Assembly (NCBI RefSeq): GCF_021504595.1
Contig: NZ_JACSGT010000002.1
Coordinates: 558,001 to 622,000, forward strand
Length of the DNA: 64,000 nt
Origin: Chryseobacterium indicum
Lineage (GTDB): Bacteria > Bacteroidota > Bacteroidia > Flavobacteriales > Weeksellaceae
Reading direction: 5' to 3'
How positions within the stretch are numbered: position 1 is the stretch's first letter; the number at the start of each line of letters is the position of its first letter. Positions 29,753 through 40,057 of this stretch are shown here, piece after piece. A program made the translations under genes and the position numbers. The notes below the pieces were generated by a model that did not search any database, was not told where the DNA came from, and saw only the letters and a list, made by a program, of their open reading frames with translations.

Positions 29753-29787
29753 CTGGGCTCGAACCAGCGACCCTCTGATTAACAGGC
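29743..29787 (-). other. 3' half of a tRNA-Asn(GTT) gene, probable attachment site
   Basis: Read on the minus strand it has the anticodon loop CTGTTAATC, then the variable region and T-arm GCTGGTTCGAGCCCAGC, then an acceptor strand AGGAGGA and discriminator G. The D-arm and 5' acceptor half are missing upstream (29788 onwards is unrelated). A tRNA 3' fragment 360 bases from a tyrosine integrase is the classical mark of an integrated element's end (attL or attR). With this orientation the element should extend to the right. Confidence 0.8.
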
Positions 29788-30148
29788 GTAACCAGATTGG
29801 TTTTTAATGGCTTAAAATGTATTTATTTATTTGATTTTCAAAGAGATGAAAAATCATGATACACCATTAGAAACCACCTTAAACCAGTATTTACTTGCAA
29901 ATTATGTGCAAATTTATTTTTTGTAAGGGCTGAAATCTCTCGATTTTTTCCATTTACTTTTCCTAAATTTTCTTGAAAAATAAAGTTGTTTTTCCTTCTT
30001 TATGTGAGGTTTATTATCTAATTTAGACTTGATAATGTTAGGAAAATGGCATCAAATTTGCCCATATTATACGGTATATTTTAGCCTTAATAACTGATTG
30101 TTTTTCCTAACGATCTCCATCGCTAATCTTTAAATTTCTTCATTCATT

Positions 30149-31462
30149 ATGAATACTTCTCTTGTTCTTACGCTTGATATGCGAAGAACTAAAAAAGACG
30201 GCACCTATCCGGTTATTATCAGAATCAGTCATTACAATCGTTCAACTTCCTTTACCACAGGAGTTTCAGTTTTGGAAAAGGATTGGGATTTCGACAAAAA
30301 AATAATCCGTAAAACATATACAGGAACTTCATCTGTAACCAGACTTAATAATTTTCTGAATAAGCAGAGAATTAAAGCAATGGATATTGTCAACCGACTC
30401 AAAGAAGAAGATAAACTTCGATTTATGAGTATTACCCAACTCAAAGAACAATTAACCCAGTCCGATAAAGTTCATTCCTTTTTCAGTTTTGCTGAAAAGC
30501 TTATAGCAGAAATGAAAAAACAGGAACGTTTTGGAAATGCTACCTCTTACCAAACCACGATCAATTCCCTTAAAGAATTTACAGGAAATAAAGATTTGTA
30601 CTTTGAGGAGCTCAACTATGACTTTTTGATGAAATATCATACCGATTTTCTCGGTAAAGAAAAACGTACAGGAAAAAAGCAGATTCAAAAATTGCAAAAT
30701 AAAAAAGCAAAGAGAATAGGAGAGAAGGTAGTGAAGGAAGAAGAAATTTCTAAAAAGAATAGTCTTAACGGACTGGCTGTTTATATGAGAACGATTCGGG
30801 CTATTTTTAACCAAGCCATCAAGTCAGGCATTGCAGATAAAAATCTTTATCCTTTTGACAAATATAAGATCAAATCCGAACCTACCAAAAAAAGAGCTTT
30901 AGAAATGGATGACATTAGAAAAATTCTTCAGATGAATATTTCTCCTGACGATAAACTGTTTCATACCCGGAATTATTTCATTGCTTCTTATCTAATGTGT
31001 GGGATGTCGTTTATAGATATGGCTTTTCTTACCATTGAAAAATTAGAAAAAAGCAGAGTGCATTATAGAAGAAAGAAAACCTCCAAACTCTATGATTTTG
31101 TAATTTCTAAACAGTTAAAGCAAATTCTTGACTACTATATCAAAGGTAAAGGCAAGATGGATTTTGTATTTCCTATGATAAAGCCTGGTGGACTGGAGAA
31201 ACAGTACAAGGATGTGGGAGAGGCAAGAAAGAAGTATAATATCAATCTGAAAATTCTTGCCGAACAATGCGGGATAGATTTTAATCTTACCTCATATGTT
31301 TCGAGACATAGTTTTGCTACACAGGCAGTATTGAAAAATGTTCCCCTACAAGCGGTATCACAAATGCTCGGACACAGCAGCATTACTACCACCCAAATCT
31401 ATCTGAAGTCCCTTCCCAACAATATTATGGATGAATATTTGCAAAGGATGGAGATTAAATAG
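30149..31462 (+). CDS. Tyrosine recombinase/integrase, Bacteroidetes type, 437 aa
   Basis: The N-terminal arm-binding domain begins MNTSLVLTLDMRRTKKDG. A SAM-like core-binding domain (about 110-225) follows, then the catalytic domain. The first catalytic Arg position reads LMCGMSFIDMAFL, without the usual Arg, as known for some Bacteroidetes recombinases such as IntDOT. A YVSRHSFATQAV box, with Tyr where His is common, and LGHSS follow. The nucleophile is in TTTQIYLKSL near 415-420. It sits beside the tRNA-Asn fragment that it probably targets. Confidence 0.92.
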   Translation: MNTSLVLTLDMRRTKKDGTYPVIIRISHYNRSTSFTTGVSVLEKDWDFDKKIIRKTYTGTSSVTRLNNFLNKQRIKAMDIVNRLKEEDKLRFMSITQLKEQLTQSDKVHSFFSFAEKLIAEMKKQERFGNATSYQTTINSLKEFTGNKDLYFEELNYDFLMKYHTDFLGKEKRTGKKQIQKLQNKKAKRIGEKVVKEEEISKKNSLNGLAVYMRTIRAIFNQAIKSGIADKNLYPFDKYKIKSEPTKKRALEMDDIRKILQMNISPDDKLFHTRNYFIASYLMCGMSFIDMAFLTIEKLEKSRVHYRRKKTSKLYDFVISKQLKQILDYYIKGKGKMDFVFPMIKPGGLEKQYKDVGEARKKYNINLKILAEQCGIDFNLTSYVSRHSFATQAVLKNVPLQAVSQMLGHSSITTTQIYLKSLPNNIMDEYLQRMEIK

Positions 31463-31534
31463 AAATCCCTGCCAAAAAATGGACAGGGACTTAAATTTAA
31501 CTTTTACCTCGATATTGAAATTCATAAATAACAC

Positions 31535-31560
31535 AAAAGCCTGCTATTACAGGCTTTTGG
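31535..31560. terminator. Bidirectional terminator between integrase and immunity gene
   Basis: AAAAGCCTG and CAGGCTTTT form a 9-bp stem around CTATTA, with T on one side and A on the other, serving both convergent genes. Confidence 0.85.
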
Positions 31561-31567
31561 TAGTTTA

Positions 31568-32071
31568 CTATTTGTTTTTCAGCCATTTATCATAAACCTC
31601 TAAATAGCTTAAAATAGCTTTGGCAACAGTTTCATAAGTGCCATCTTTCAAGATAGGAATGTATTGGTCATAACCTAAATCGTCATACCATATATCATCA
31701 CCTTCTTCACGATTTGATACTTTTTCAATCACTTCTTTTTTACCTATTATCGATGTTCCAGCTCTAAAAAAAAGTGCCCAATTCGTTAACCCAGCTGGCT
31801 TACATTCTTCTAATATTCTTGGGATATTGGAATTAATAACACTTAACAAAAAAACTTTGTCATTAATGTTTTCTTTCACAACTCCATTCCCACTCTCTGG
31901 AATTGTAAAACCCATTGGCAGTAGATAATACCCATCAAAATTGGAATCAGCTCTATTTACGGTCTCTACTGTATAACTTAAAACATTGTTTAGTCCCTGA
32001 ATAAATTTATCCAAATTATCTACTCCTACAGGCTCAACATTTTCTATTTTTAATAACTTTACTTGTATCAT
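31568..32071 (-). CDS. Probable immunity protein, 167 aa
   Basis: Small acidic soluble protein encoded 5 bases after the large toxin-like gene on the same strand, the usual place of the immunity gene in polymorphic toxin loci. It has FDGYYLLPMGF and GDDIWYDDLGYDQYIPIL, aromatic/acidic loops of the kind that bind toxin active sites. No family was recognised. The role is inferred from position. Confidence 0.6.
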   Translation of the reverse strand: MIQVKLLKIENVEPVGVDNLDKFIQGLNNVLSYTVETVNRADSNFDGYYLLPMGFTIPESGNGVVKENINDKVFLLSVINSNIPRILEECKPAGLTNWALFFRAGTSIIGKKEVIEKVSNREEGDDIWYDDLGYDQYIPILKDGTYETVAKAILSYLEVYDKWLKNK

Positions 32072-32076
32072 ATTCT

Positions 32077-34899
32077 TTATTTTACATATTTAACTTTTAC
32101 TTCAATATTGTAATTTAAGTACAACATGTCACTCAGGGATAACCCATATTCTTTCATAAATGCTTCATATGAACCATTAAACTTTGGGTTAAGTGGAAAA
32201 TCATTATTTTTAAGTTGTTTCACCGAAAAAAACTGACCTTTTCCTGTGATTCTTCCACTCATGGTTTCATAGCCTGCCTGTGTCATTACCGTTTTCATAT
32301 ATTCATTACTTGGTGCAGCCAAAATATCCACAGAATCAAAATTACGAACAATTTTTCCTCCAGTTACCTGATGGATAAAAGCCGCGGTATCCAAATTCTG
32401 TATCTGAGACATTTTTACCATTTGTATTTCCCCTTCAGTGATATTTAATAATTTCATCTGCCGCAGGGTAAAATAAGCCTGAGTAGGAATTCCTTTTCCT
32501 TGTACCAACGGAACTTTTACATCTTCAACCCATTTTGGTAAATCATTTGCAAATCCATGATTAAAAGTAAATATCTTTTTCTTAGCATCAAAATTTCGAT
32601 AAAAATATCCTTCATAATCCTCAAATCTCGTTACAATTCCTCTACCGTATTTAGGGTCAAAATCATCAATATCTTTAAGACTTTCAAATCCTTTTGGCTT
32701 ATGGCTTACATCAATTCCATCATACAATCCTTCCACATATCCCATTCTTCCGTTTTCGTACTTTATGGTTTGGGACGTTTCTTCAAGAACCTCTTCTAAT
32801 TTTTCAGATTTGCCAGAAATTTTCTTCTTCAGTTTTCGGTAAAATTCTAAAACCTTTTTGTCATTGGAAGTTCCCTGTATCAGCTTTTCACCTTTATATA
32901 CCAAAGCATATTCCTGTTCTCCAATTTCTACTATTACAGCTCCTTTTTCATACAAAGGCAGAAGATTTCTTTCATACTTTCCAAAAGCAAACGCCGTGGC
33001 TTTGGGGATTTTATCACTGTTATAGGCTAAAATCTTTAGGCTTATTTCCGTATTGGGTTTTAGCGTGTTGCCAGCAAAGGTAAGAATTTCCCTTTCCAAC
33101 AGAATTTTACCCAGACTTTTTTCATAGGCTTGTAATAGAGGACTTCCACTTTTAAGTGCTTCAAGATAGCAAAATACACTTTTGGCGAATACCTGCTCTA
33201 CCATGGCAGCAGAAGCCAGAGTCAAACCTCCCACCAGATAGATTTTGTCCCAGGTTTCCAGAAATTCTTTTCCACCGGGTTCCAGCAAAATATCTTCTCT
33301 ATTGGCTGTAATGCCAATGTCTGCCAAAGCAAGACCAATGCCTATACTTTCTGCAGCAATTCCTACTGCTCCTCCTGCGGGGAAAAACACCACGCCCAAA
33401 ACAATAGCAAGTACATCAAAACCTATGCGTATCGCATCTGCTCTTAACTGCTGGTCTCTTTCTTCTGCAAAGGCTTTAATCGTCATAGCAGATACAAAAG
33501 GAAAAGGTGTTTCTTTAATATCAGAATATTTTATACGCACTATATCCATCGGGTGGTATAGATTTCCTTTTTCTGCATCTTCTAATGAGGTTGTTGTGAT
33601 ATCATAAGGACCATCATATTGATATGTTGTTTCGGTTTTGGTTACTTTATGCATTTGCTGCAGGAAAAACTCATTGTCTTTTTCACCCTGAAAAGCACTC
33701 CCGGAAGAAACGGCATAATCATTTCCTATGGTAAATTCTTTATCCAGAATTCGGAGTCCTTCGAAAGCGTTATCAATGCAAAGAGCAGTAATAAAATTAG
33801 CAAATAAAGTTTTATTGTTCCATTCTCTACCGTCTGCTATAGAAGTTTTATTCATATTTCCAAAAATACGCTTTACCATAGCCTGATTTGCTTTAAAGCT
33901 TTCAAAAAGAAATTGACTGTTTTTGAAAACTTTCAATAGGTTGAGCAGTGCCCCACTGGAGTCTCTAGTCCAACTAAAAGCACCCTGATCGTCATAATTT
34001 ACCAGTTTTTCTAAATGCTCCCAAATAAATTTTTGAGCTGCACTTACTACCCTTGATTTTCCTGTTTTTTTATCCTTGGTAAGAATGATTTCATTATTAA
34101 ACTTTCCATCTAGTTTTGAGAGTAAGTTTTCTATTACAAAATCCGGCATATTTTCATACAAAAATTTCAAAGCTGCAGGATTCTGAGTTTCTTTTACTTT
34201 TTCTGTAAAAATCGTAATGATTTCGTTTCTGGCATCATTTCTCAGTCCCAGTTTTTCAGATAAAGCCACATATCCATTAGCATCGGAAGTACTTATAATA
34301 ACAGCATTGTATTCTTTTTCTAGTTCATATTTACCCGTCGCGTCATTGAAATCTCTTTTGTCCAAGTAATCAGTATAAACAAAGTTTAGTTTGAAATATA
34401 TTTCTTCTTTTTCAGGATTGAGATGAAATACGCTTCCATAGTCTTTTAGGCTGATAAAGCAGGCTCTTTCGTTAAGTTCCACAGATATTAGAGCGGATTT
34501 CTTCTCATTTCCTTTGGTGTATTCAAAATACTTTGGAGGTGTGTAAGTTGTGGTTACAGGAGCCATAGTTGTTGGACTGCTTCCTAAATATACGGTAGGA
34601 TTATCCAAAGCATATCTTTGATAATAGAAAAAGAATTTTTCATTGGTCTGATCATCCAGATCATTCAAAAGATCATTCATTTTCATATTTTCGGAATAAA
34701 AACGACCTTTGGTTGGTAAACATTTGTCATCTCCTCCTGCTTCTCCAAATTTTTTATCATAAGAAATTTCCTCAAAAGACCGATTTGTATCTGTTGTATT
34801 AAAAGGATTTTTATTTCCTGTAAAACCTTTAGTTACTTCTTCAAAAGACAATATCTTGTATCCGGATAAGTCTCCGAATTCGTCATTAAAATTTTCCAT
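32077..34899 (-). CDS. Large polymorphic-toxin-like protein, 940 aa
   Basis: It has no signal peptide. Residues about 480-550 hold two long Ala/Gly-rich hydrophobic segments (LAIVLGVVFFPAGGAVGIAA and LVGGLTLASAAM), as in pore or translocation parts of secreted toxins. The last 200 residues (from about FTFNHGFANDL) differ in character and are likely the effector domain, matched by the small gene after it. The start overlaps the nucleotidyltransferase gene by 14 bases, so the four genes 39412-31568 look like one operon. The toxic activity could not be identified. Confidence 0.65.
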   Translation of the reverse strand: MENFNDEFGDLSGYKILSFEEVTKGFTGNKNPFNTTDTNRSFEEISYDKKFGEAGGDDKCLPTKGRFYSENMKMNDLLNDLDDQTNEKFFFYYQRYALDNPTVYLGSSPTTMAPVTTTYTPPKYFEYTKGNEKKSALISVELNERACFISLKDYGSVFHLNPEKEEIYFKLNFVYTDYLDKRDFNDATGKYELEKEYNAVIISTSDANGYVALSEKLGLRNDARNEIITIFTEKVKETQNPAALKFLYENMPDFVIENLLSKLDGKFNNEIILTKDKKTGKSRVVSAAQKFIWEHLEKLVNYDDQGAFSWTRDSSGALLNLLKVFKNSQFLFESFKANQAMVKRIFGNMNKTSIADGREWNNKTLFANFITALCIDNAFEGLRILDKEFTIGNDYAVSSGSAFQGEKDNEFFLQQMHKVTKTETTYQYDGPYDITTTSLEDAEKGNLYHPMDIVRIKYSDIKETPFPFVSAMTIKAFAEERDQQLRADAIRIGFDVLAIVLGVVFFPAGGAVGIAAESIGIGLALADIGITANREDILLEPGGKEFLETWDKIYLVGGLTLASAAMVEQVFAKSVFCYLEALKSGSPLLQAYEKSLGKILLEREILTFAGNTLKPNTEISLKILAYNSDKIPKATAFAFGKYERNLLPLYEKGAVIVEIGEQEYALVYKGEKLIQGTSNDKKVLEFYRKLKKKISGKSEKLEEVLEETSQTIKYENGRMGYVEGLYDGIDVSHKPKGFESLKDIDDFDPKYGRGIVTRFEDYEGYFYRNFDAKKKIFTFNHGFANDLPKWVEDVKVPLVQGKGIPTQAYFTLRQMKLLNITEGEIQMVKMSQIQNLDTAAFIHQVTGGKIVRNFDSVDILAAPSNEYMKTVMTQAGYETMSGRITGKGQFFSVKQLKNNDFPLNPKFNGSYEAFMKEYGLSLSDMLYLNYNIEVKVKYVK

Positions 34900-35254
34900 T
34901 TTCTTCGTTTTTAGTCAGTAAACATTCTAATTCGTTGATGGGGAAAAGTTGCTTGGTAATTATCTTCTCTGTAAATTTTTCGGTTTGTTCTTCATTTAAA
35001 ACCAAAAGATCAAGATGATAATTCTCTTCAACCAAAACATGGGCATTTTTCAGTTTGCATTTCGCCTGTACCAAAACGTCCCAGTCTTTTCCTTCCAGTT
35101 CTTTCCAGCGTTCCAAAGGAAGCCTTCCTCTGCTTCCGAAAAGTAGAATCTTTTCTACGGCAGTAATCTCACTAATCTTGTCTTTAAGACGCGTGAGGAT
35201 ATAAGGCAGCACTTGTTCGTGCTGCCAAATAGCCTCGGTTTTTACCCGGCTCAT
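34886..35254 (-). CDS. Nucleotidyltransferase-domain protein, 122 aa
   Basis: LLFGSRGRLPLERWKEL followed by KDWDVLVQ gives the GS...DxD motif of minimal nucleotidyltransferases (MNT-like). HLDLLVL supplies a third acidic strand. It is embedded between the 1377-aa protein and the toxin-like gene and overlaps the latter. In toxin systems such enzymes modify proteins or nucleotides. Here it may act on, or with, its operon partners. Confidence 0.75.
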   Translation of the reverse strand: MSRVKTEAIWQHEQVLPYILTRLKDKISEITAVEKILLFGSRGRLPLERWKELEGKDWDVLVQAKCKLKNAHVLVEENYHLDLLVLNEEQTEKFTEKIITKQLFPINELECLLTKNEENGKF

Positions 35255-35278
35255 TTCTAAAAATTTTAAAGATTCAGA

Positions 35279-38200
35279 TTACACCAAGAATTTACTCAAA
35301 GGAACTTTGTCCATATATTCAGCGGAAGGGATGGCTTGTCCGTCTTTATCCAGAATTCTTTCGTAGCCGTATTTGTTGTAATCAGGAGAGGCAATCTTCA
35401 GATATTTATTTTCCAGATCCACAGAGAATTTTAATAATTCGTGTTCGTCATCTGTTCCCGGTTTACGGAATGAGAATGTTTTAATTTTACTCACATTGAT
35501 TTTGAAAGTAATCCCGTTGTTTCCTGTAGAACGCGCTTCCACTCCTTCAATTTGGGAAATTTCATCTGCCAATGTTTTAATAATTATTTCCGGTGATTGG
35601 GTGCCCGACCAAGAGGCATCTCTGTCAATATCAATTACATTTCCTAAGCATTCATACTTTCTTGGGAACAGCCCGTTCATTTGTTGGATTGTATCAAAAC
35701 CGTTATTCAATCCTCCCTGAAAACTAATTTCCATCCATTTATCTCCGGATTGCCCGATTTGATTTTGGTTCAATTCAAAATTTGTAGCACACATTTCGCC
35801 TAAATTATCATCAAACTTCACTCCCGGCTCACAATTGCACGGCAATGCTTTTTCTACTCTCAAACCGATAGAATCTGCCTGAAGAATCGTAAGCGACGTT
35901 GGAATTCTTTCTCTCCACGGTTCTCCTTCTTTGGTTGCTTTTGGAGATCTCATTTCATCCACGATGGATAAGAATAGCGGATCATCAATTACCGGAACTT
36001 CTCCTCCGTTCCAGATCTGTCCTGTCGCAAGGAAGTGTCGTACCGCCTCTTCGAATCCCGGACGTACCGTCACGATAACTCTTGCCATACCGGACTGCAT
36101 AAATGCTCTGAAAACAGGATCATTATCGTCAAACTGATACAGGTCTGCCCATGATTTTCTTTCGCCCCAGTAGTAAGGATAGAAATAGTAGCTCATGATT
36201 TCCCATTCGAATGCCTGCTCCATGAATTTTGCAAATGCGGCGTACTGATCCAGTTTCCCGTCTACTTTTATATCTGTATTCAGGAAGGTTTCATCTCCGG
36301 AAGAATAGCCGTTGTTGTAATATTTCCCTCTACCGAACGTGAGGTCTACGTTAGGATTCTGCTCCAGCATATAAGAAATACAGTTTCTTCTTAAAATGGT
36401 ATTCTCAATTTTTCTGTAGAACCCAGGATTAGAACCCTTAATTTCTACACCCATTGCTTTTGCATCTGCCAAAGCCTGTTCATATTTAGCTAATTCAGTT
36501 TGGTAAGCCTCAATAATTTTATTGAAGGTTTTTTGCAGCCAAGCGTTTTTAGCTTCTTGAGTAAGCACTATATCCGCAACTAAAGAACCACTAATCCCTC
36601 TGATATCCCAAAATAAAGAAGAAATAGTAATGGCTTTTTCAACATTATTTAATGGCATATTAACATTTCCACCTGTTTCTACTCCGCAAATATAGACATG
36701 ACTTACCGGGTTCATGCGTGTTCCTGCTCCAACCCCAACGTTTACAGCTCCTGTAACTTTTGTAGCACAATAACCATCATCTATTTTAAAATCATTGTTA
36801 TTATATACTCCTGTCCATCTTCCATAAACACCATCTACATCTTGTCCAATATTTTTATCCGCAAATGAAAAGCTTATTTTTTTACTGTATGCGGGTTTAT
36901 CGTCTATCTCGACATTATACTTATTTAACCAGAATTTCAATTTAGTTTCATCTTCTAATGAAGAGAAATTTTCTAACTTTTGTACATTAGATTCTCTTGG
37001 ATCAACAGGTTTTACCAATTGGTTTTCTGCATTATTAGAAATTTTCATTCCCAGATTATGCAATTTGGCAGGCTCAGGAACCATGAATTCAAACATCATA
37101 CGTTTCCCGTAATTATAGATTTGATTTTTCACCACCTTATCTACCCATCGGTAAACGCCAACTACATGGCTGCTTCCTTTGGTATTGTCAAAACCATGTT
37201 TATTGTTTTCTTCAAACTCTTCGATGATCTTATCAATACGTTCTTCTTTTACTTTGGTAACAATTCTGTCGAGTGCTCTTGCTGTTATATCTTTGGCTTC
37301 CGTGACCGCCTGTCTGTTGCTTTCCTCTTTGGAATTATGAGTGGCATAGTTAGCACTTACATTTACGCCATATTCTACAGGAGATTTCCCCCACTTTGCA
37401 TAGAATCCGGCTTGTGCTGCAAAATCTTTAGATTCCTGAAGGATTTTGGAAATTTCACTCTGCATTTCGTGCCTGTCGGTAGAAGTCGTATCGGTCAGCT
37501 TTTCTTTCTCAGATTCAGTCGATTTTGTTGTTTGATTTTCACTTCTTCTGAGTTTTCTTGTAGCTCTTTCCTTATATTCCCTTGCCATGATGTTTTCGAT
37601 GTGTGCCACATCTCCTTCCACATAACAATAAGTGGATTGTTCGACTTTCTTATAATCGGTAACTCCGATGTTTTTCATCCCAAACCCTGAAGGGATGAAT
37701 GAGCCTACCGGAGTGGTTGTCGTTGTTCCGGAGGTTCCAGTCCCTGTTCCTGTTCCAGATCCGGTATCTGGTTTTATCTCTTTTGGAGTGAAGGCTGCAC
37801 TTCCTTTGAATACTCCTTGTTTCAGAGGATTGTTGAAATCCGAAGGATCCTGTACCAATGTAACACTCATCAGATACGTTTTTCCGTCCTCTAAAACCAC
37901 TTCACCCTCGAGGATGAATCCATTTTGTCTTAGCGTGAGTGAAGCAGGAATTCCCGGGCTGTTGTAGAACAGAAAACTTACTCCCATTGATGGTTCAAAC
38001 ACTACATTGGAGCTAATCTCTGTCCCATTGATCGTTACTTTATAATTTCCTGATATAATTCTGTGCGCAAAATTTTCAACAATAATCTGTATAAACCATT
38101 CAGAATTATTTTTGACGCATGTTTTTACACTATAAGGAATCCATCCGTTTGCAGCGGCAGAATTTGTTACCGGAACAACAACTCCTCCGACTGTTGTGGA

Positions 38201-39412
38201 AACCTGCTGATTAATAACTGTATTGTTTACAACCTGCTGCTGAAGAGACTGATTATTCTGTGCAATGGTTTGAAGGATATTTGCAAAAGAAGGCAGGGAA
38301 GACAATGCTTGTGCAACTGACGGCATCCCGAATATTCTGCATACAGAAGAGGCATCATCTTTGTCTAAAGCACTTTCGATGGCAGCTGCATCAATTTCAG
38401 GACGGAACTCAAAGTTAAATTCAGGTAACTGCGGCGCAGGAATTGTCCTTACCATTTCCTCATTTAGTTTTCTAAGCTCTTCCTGAGAGTTTTCATCCTT
38501 CATAAATAATTCAGGATGTGCAATACTCATTTTTGAAAGATAAGCAATCCTGCTTTCCGCCATCTTTTTACGGCTGGCTAATTCTTCCAATTGATTCTGA
38601 TATTCTTTTCTTGCAGGAGCCACTTCTCTTTCATAACCAGCCAAAGCTTCTTTATAAGCATCCTGATACTCTTTTTGGTAGGCTTTTTCCAATTTTTCTA
38701 AAGAATCCTGTAGCTTTTCATTCGCCTGAAGATTAAATTTAGCTTCTGCAAACTTCATATTCTTATCATTATAGGCTACTTTTGGAGCCGCAACAACAGG
38801 CTGATCTGCCATTCTTGAAGTTCCTGAAGCAGCTGCTGCAGCAGAATTATTTACTTTGAAGAGTTCTTTAGGAAGGACTACTTTTGCTTTGATGACATCA
38901 TTATATACATCTTCAGCTCCATCGGTGTAAACAGAGAGAATATGATTAAGATGCAAAAACTGCATGAGTGTTTCTTTTGCATAGAAATCTTTCTGGGTCA
39001 CTATCTGATAAACCAAATTATCCCAAAGACCTGAATCTATTGCAGGCATTGCTTTTTTAGTTGTTACCAAATAGTCTTTGTATTCCTTGATTTTAGCATC
39101 AAATTCCGCCTTGGACGCTGTTGCTTTATTTCTCGCTACCCATACTGCCAGATCATAAAATACAGAATCCTTTGCTTTTAAGGTTTGTTCTGTTTCTACA
39201 GTTAACGGAAGGGAAGATGGAGACTCACAAAGTTTTTGCAAGGAAGTCGATGCGTTCAGCTTTTGGTCAAATACTCCTTTCTGGGTATCTTTTCTAAAGA
39301 TAAATCTTCTTTCCAAATTTTTAGGATCAGATAACTCCGCATTTCTGCTGGTCGCGAATCTAAAAAGCGTCTGCGATGCGTTATTATTAGTATTTAAATT
39401 GTTTGTTGACAT
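35279..39412 (-). CDS. Very large cytoplasmic-type protein, 1377 aa, first gene of the toxin operon
   Basis: It has no signal peptide. The start is Asn/Thr-rich (MSTNNLNTNNNASQTLFRF). Long coiled coils lie around residues 225-300 and 620-660, a Gly/Thr linker (GSGTGTGTGTSG) near 553-564, and a beta-rich segment near 430-550. Cysteines are few. Size, lack of export signal and an operon with a toxin-like protein suggest a structural or delivery component, but no family was recognised. Confidence 0.6.
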   Translation of the reverse strand: MSTNNLNTNNNASQTLFRFATSRNAELSDPKNLERRFIFRKDTQKGVFDQKLNASTSLQKLCESPSSLPLTVETEQTLKAKDSVFYDLAVWVARNKATASKAEFDAKIKEYKDYLVTTKKAMPAIDSGLWDNLVYQIVTQKDFYAKETLMQFLHLNHILSVYTDGAEDVYNDVIKAKVVLPKELFKVNNSAAAAASGTSRMADQPVVAAPKVAYNDKNMKFAEAKFNLQANEKLQDSLEKLEKAYQKEYQDAYKEALAGYEREVAPARKEYQNQLEELASRKKMAESRIAYLSKMSIAHPELFMKDENSQEELRKLNEEMVRTIPAPQLPEFNFEFRPEIDAAAIESALDKDDASSVCRIFGMPSVAQALSSLPSFANILQTIAQNNQSLQQQVVNNTVINQQVSTTVGGVVVPVTNSAAANGWIPYSVKTCVKNNSEWFIQIIVENFAHRIISGNYKVTINGTEISSNVVFEPSMGVSFLFYNSPGIPASLTLRQNGFILEGEVVLEDGKTYLMSVTLVQDPSDFNNPLKQGVFKGSAAFTPKEIKPDTGSGTGTGTGTSGTTTTTPVGSFIPSGFGMKNIGVTDYKKVEQSTYCYVEGDVAHIENIMAREYKERATRKLRRSENQTTKSTESEKEKLTDTTSTDRHEMQSEISKILQESKDFAAQAGFYAKWGKSPVEYGVNVSANYATHNSKEESNRQAVTEAKDITARALDRIVTKVKEERIDKIIEEFEENNKHGFDNTKGSSHVVGVYRWVDKVVKNQIYNYGKRMMFEFMVPEPAKLHNLGMKISNNAENQLVKPVDPRESNVQKLENFSSLEDETKLKFWLNKYNVEIDDKPAYSKKISFSFADKNIGQDVDGVYGRWTGVYNNNDFKIDDGYCATKVTGAVNVGVGAGTRMNPVSHVYICGVETGGNVNMPLNNVEKAITISSLFWDIRGISGSLVADIVLTQEAKNAWLQKTFNKIIEAYQTELAKYEQALADAKAMGVEIKGSNPGFYRKIENTILRRNCISYMLEQNPNVDLTFGRGKYYNNGYSSGDETFLNTDIKVDGKLDQYAAFAKFMEQAFEWEIMSYYFYPYYWGERKSWADLYQFDDNDPVFRAFMQSGMARVIVTVRPGFEEAVRHFLATGQIWNGGEVPVIDDPLFLSIVDEMRSPKATKEGEPWRERIPTSLTILQADSIGLRVEKALPCNCEPGVKFDDNLGEMCATNFELNQNQIGQSGDKWMEISFQGGLNNGFDTIQQMNGLFPRKYECLGNVIDIDRDASWSGTQSPEIIIKTLADEISQIEGVEARSTGNNGITFKINVSKIKTFSFRKPGTDDEHELLKFSVDLENKYLKIASPDYNKYGYERILDKDGQAIPSAEYMDKVPLSKFLV

Positions 39413-40057
39413 TTTTTTGTAAATTTGTTTTGTTTTTATAAAGGTTAAGATTTGAAGCCTCTTTTTATTAGAGTTACTTCAGGTTTTAGCCTTATTTTTT
39501 TAGGTGGTCTTCAGACTAAATTATGTCCACCATGAGTTTTAAAGTCTCTTTTCATTTTTGTGTTGTTTCTATGATGCAAATATCCATCTGGGAAGCGACA
39601 AAACTTGACGTATTAAATTCATTTTCAGATATTTTTGTTATTTTTTTACAGTTTTCTGATAATCAGTAAGAAAGATTTACAGACTGTTTTTTTAGCTTAT
39701 ATGTAACAGATAAGCATACACAGAATAAAGAAAATAATATTTAATCCAGCTGATTTTATGATGCTGTAAATTTCAAAAGGTTTTAAGTGGACGATGGATT
39801 GGCAGGTTAGAGAATGAACCCGGACAATAGAAGCTTGATAGGGAAGGATTTCTGTATGTAGACTTTTAAGAATTAGCAGGTAGTAATAAATAAAAAAAGA
39901 GGCTGTCTCAAAAGGCAGTCTCTTTAAAAAACACAAATGATGAAAAAAAATTAATTATCGATGCAGTCCTGCATCTGAAAACACTAAACTACTAATTTTT
40001 TTGTAAAGTTTACAATTTTTGAAAAGAATATAATGAGTAGAACAAAGATTCCCGTTT
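39413..40057. other. 645-base intergenic region
   Basis: It holds the AT-rich leader and promoter region of the minus-strand toxin operon (39413-39620) and a hairpin at 39893-39926. No convincing gene was found: frames here are short and of improbable composition. Confidence 0.6.
39893..39926. terminator. Hairpin AAAGAGGCTGTCT/GGCAGTCTCTTT
   Basis: A 12-bp imperfect stem around TCAAAA, with A before and A/T after. It is probably a bidirectional terminator for the minus-strand RiPP genes. Confidence 0.7.

Noticed and set aside
39697..39936. 79-aa membrane-like frame on the minus strand
   Set aside because: It overlaps the terminator hairpin at 39893-39926 and has improbable composition.
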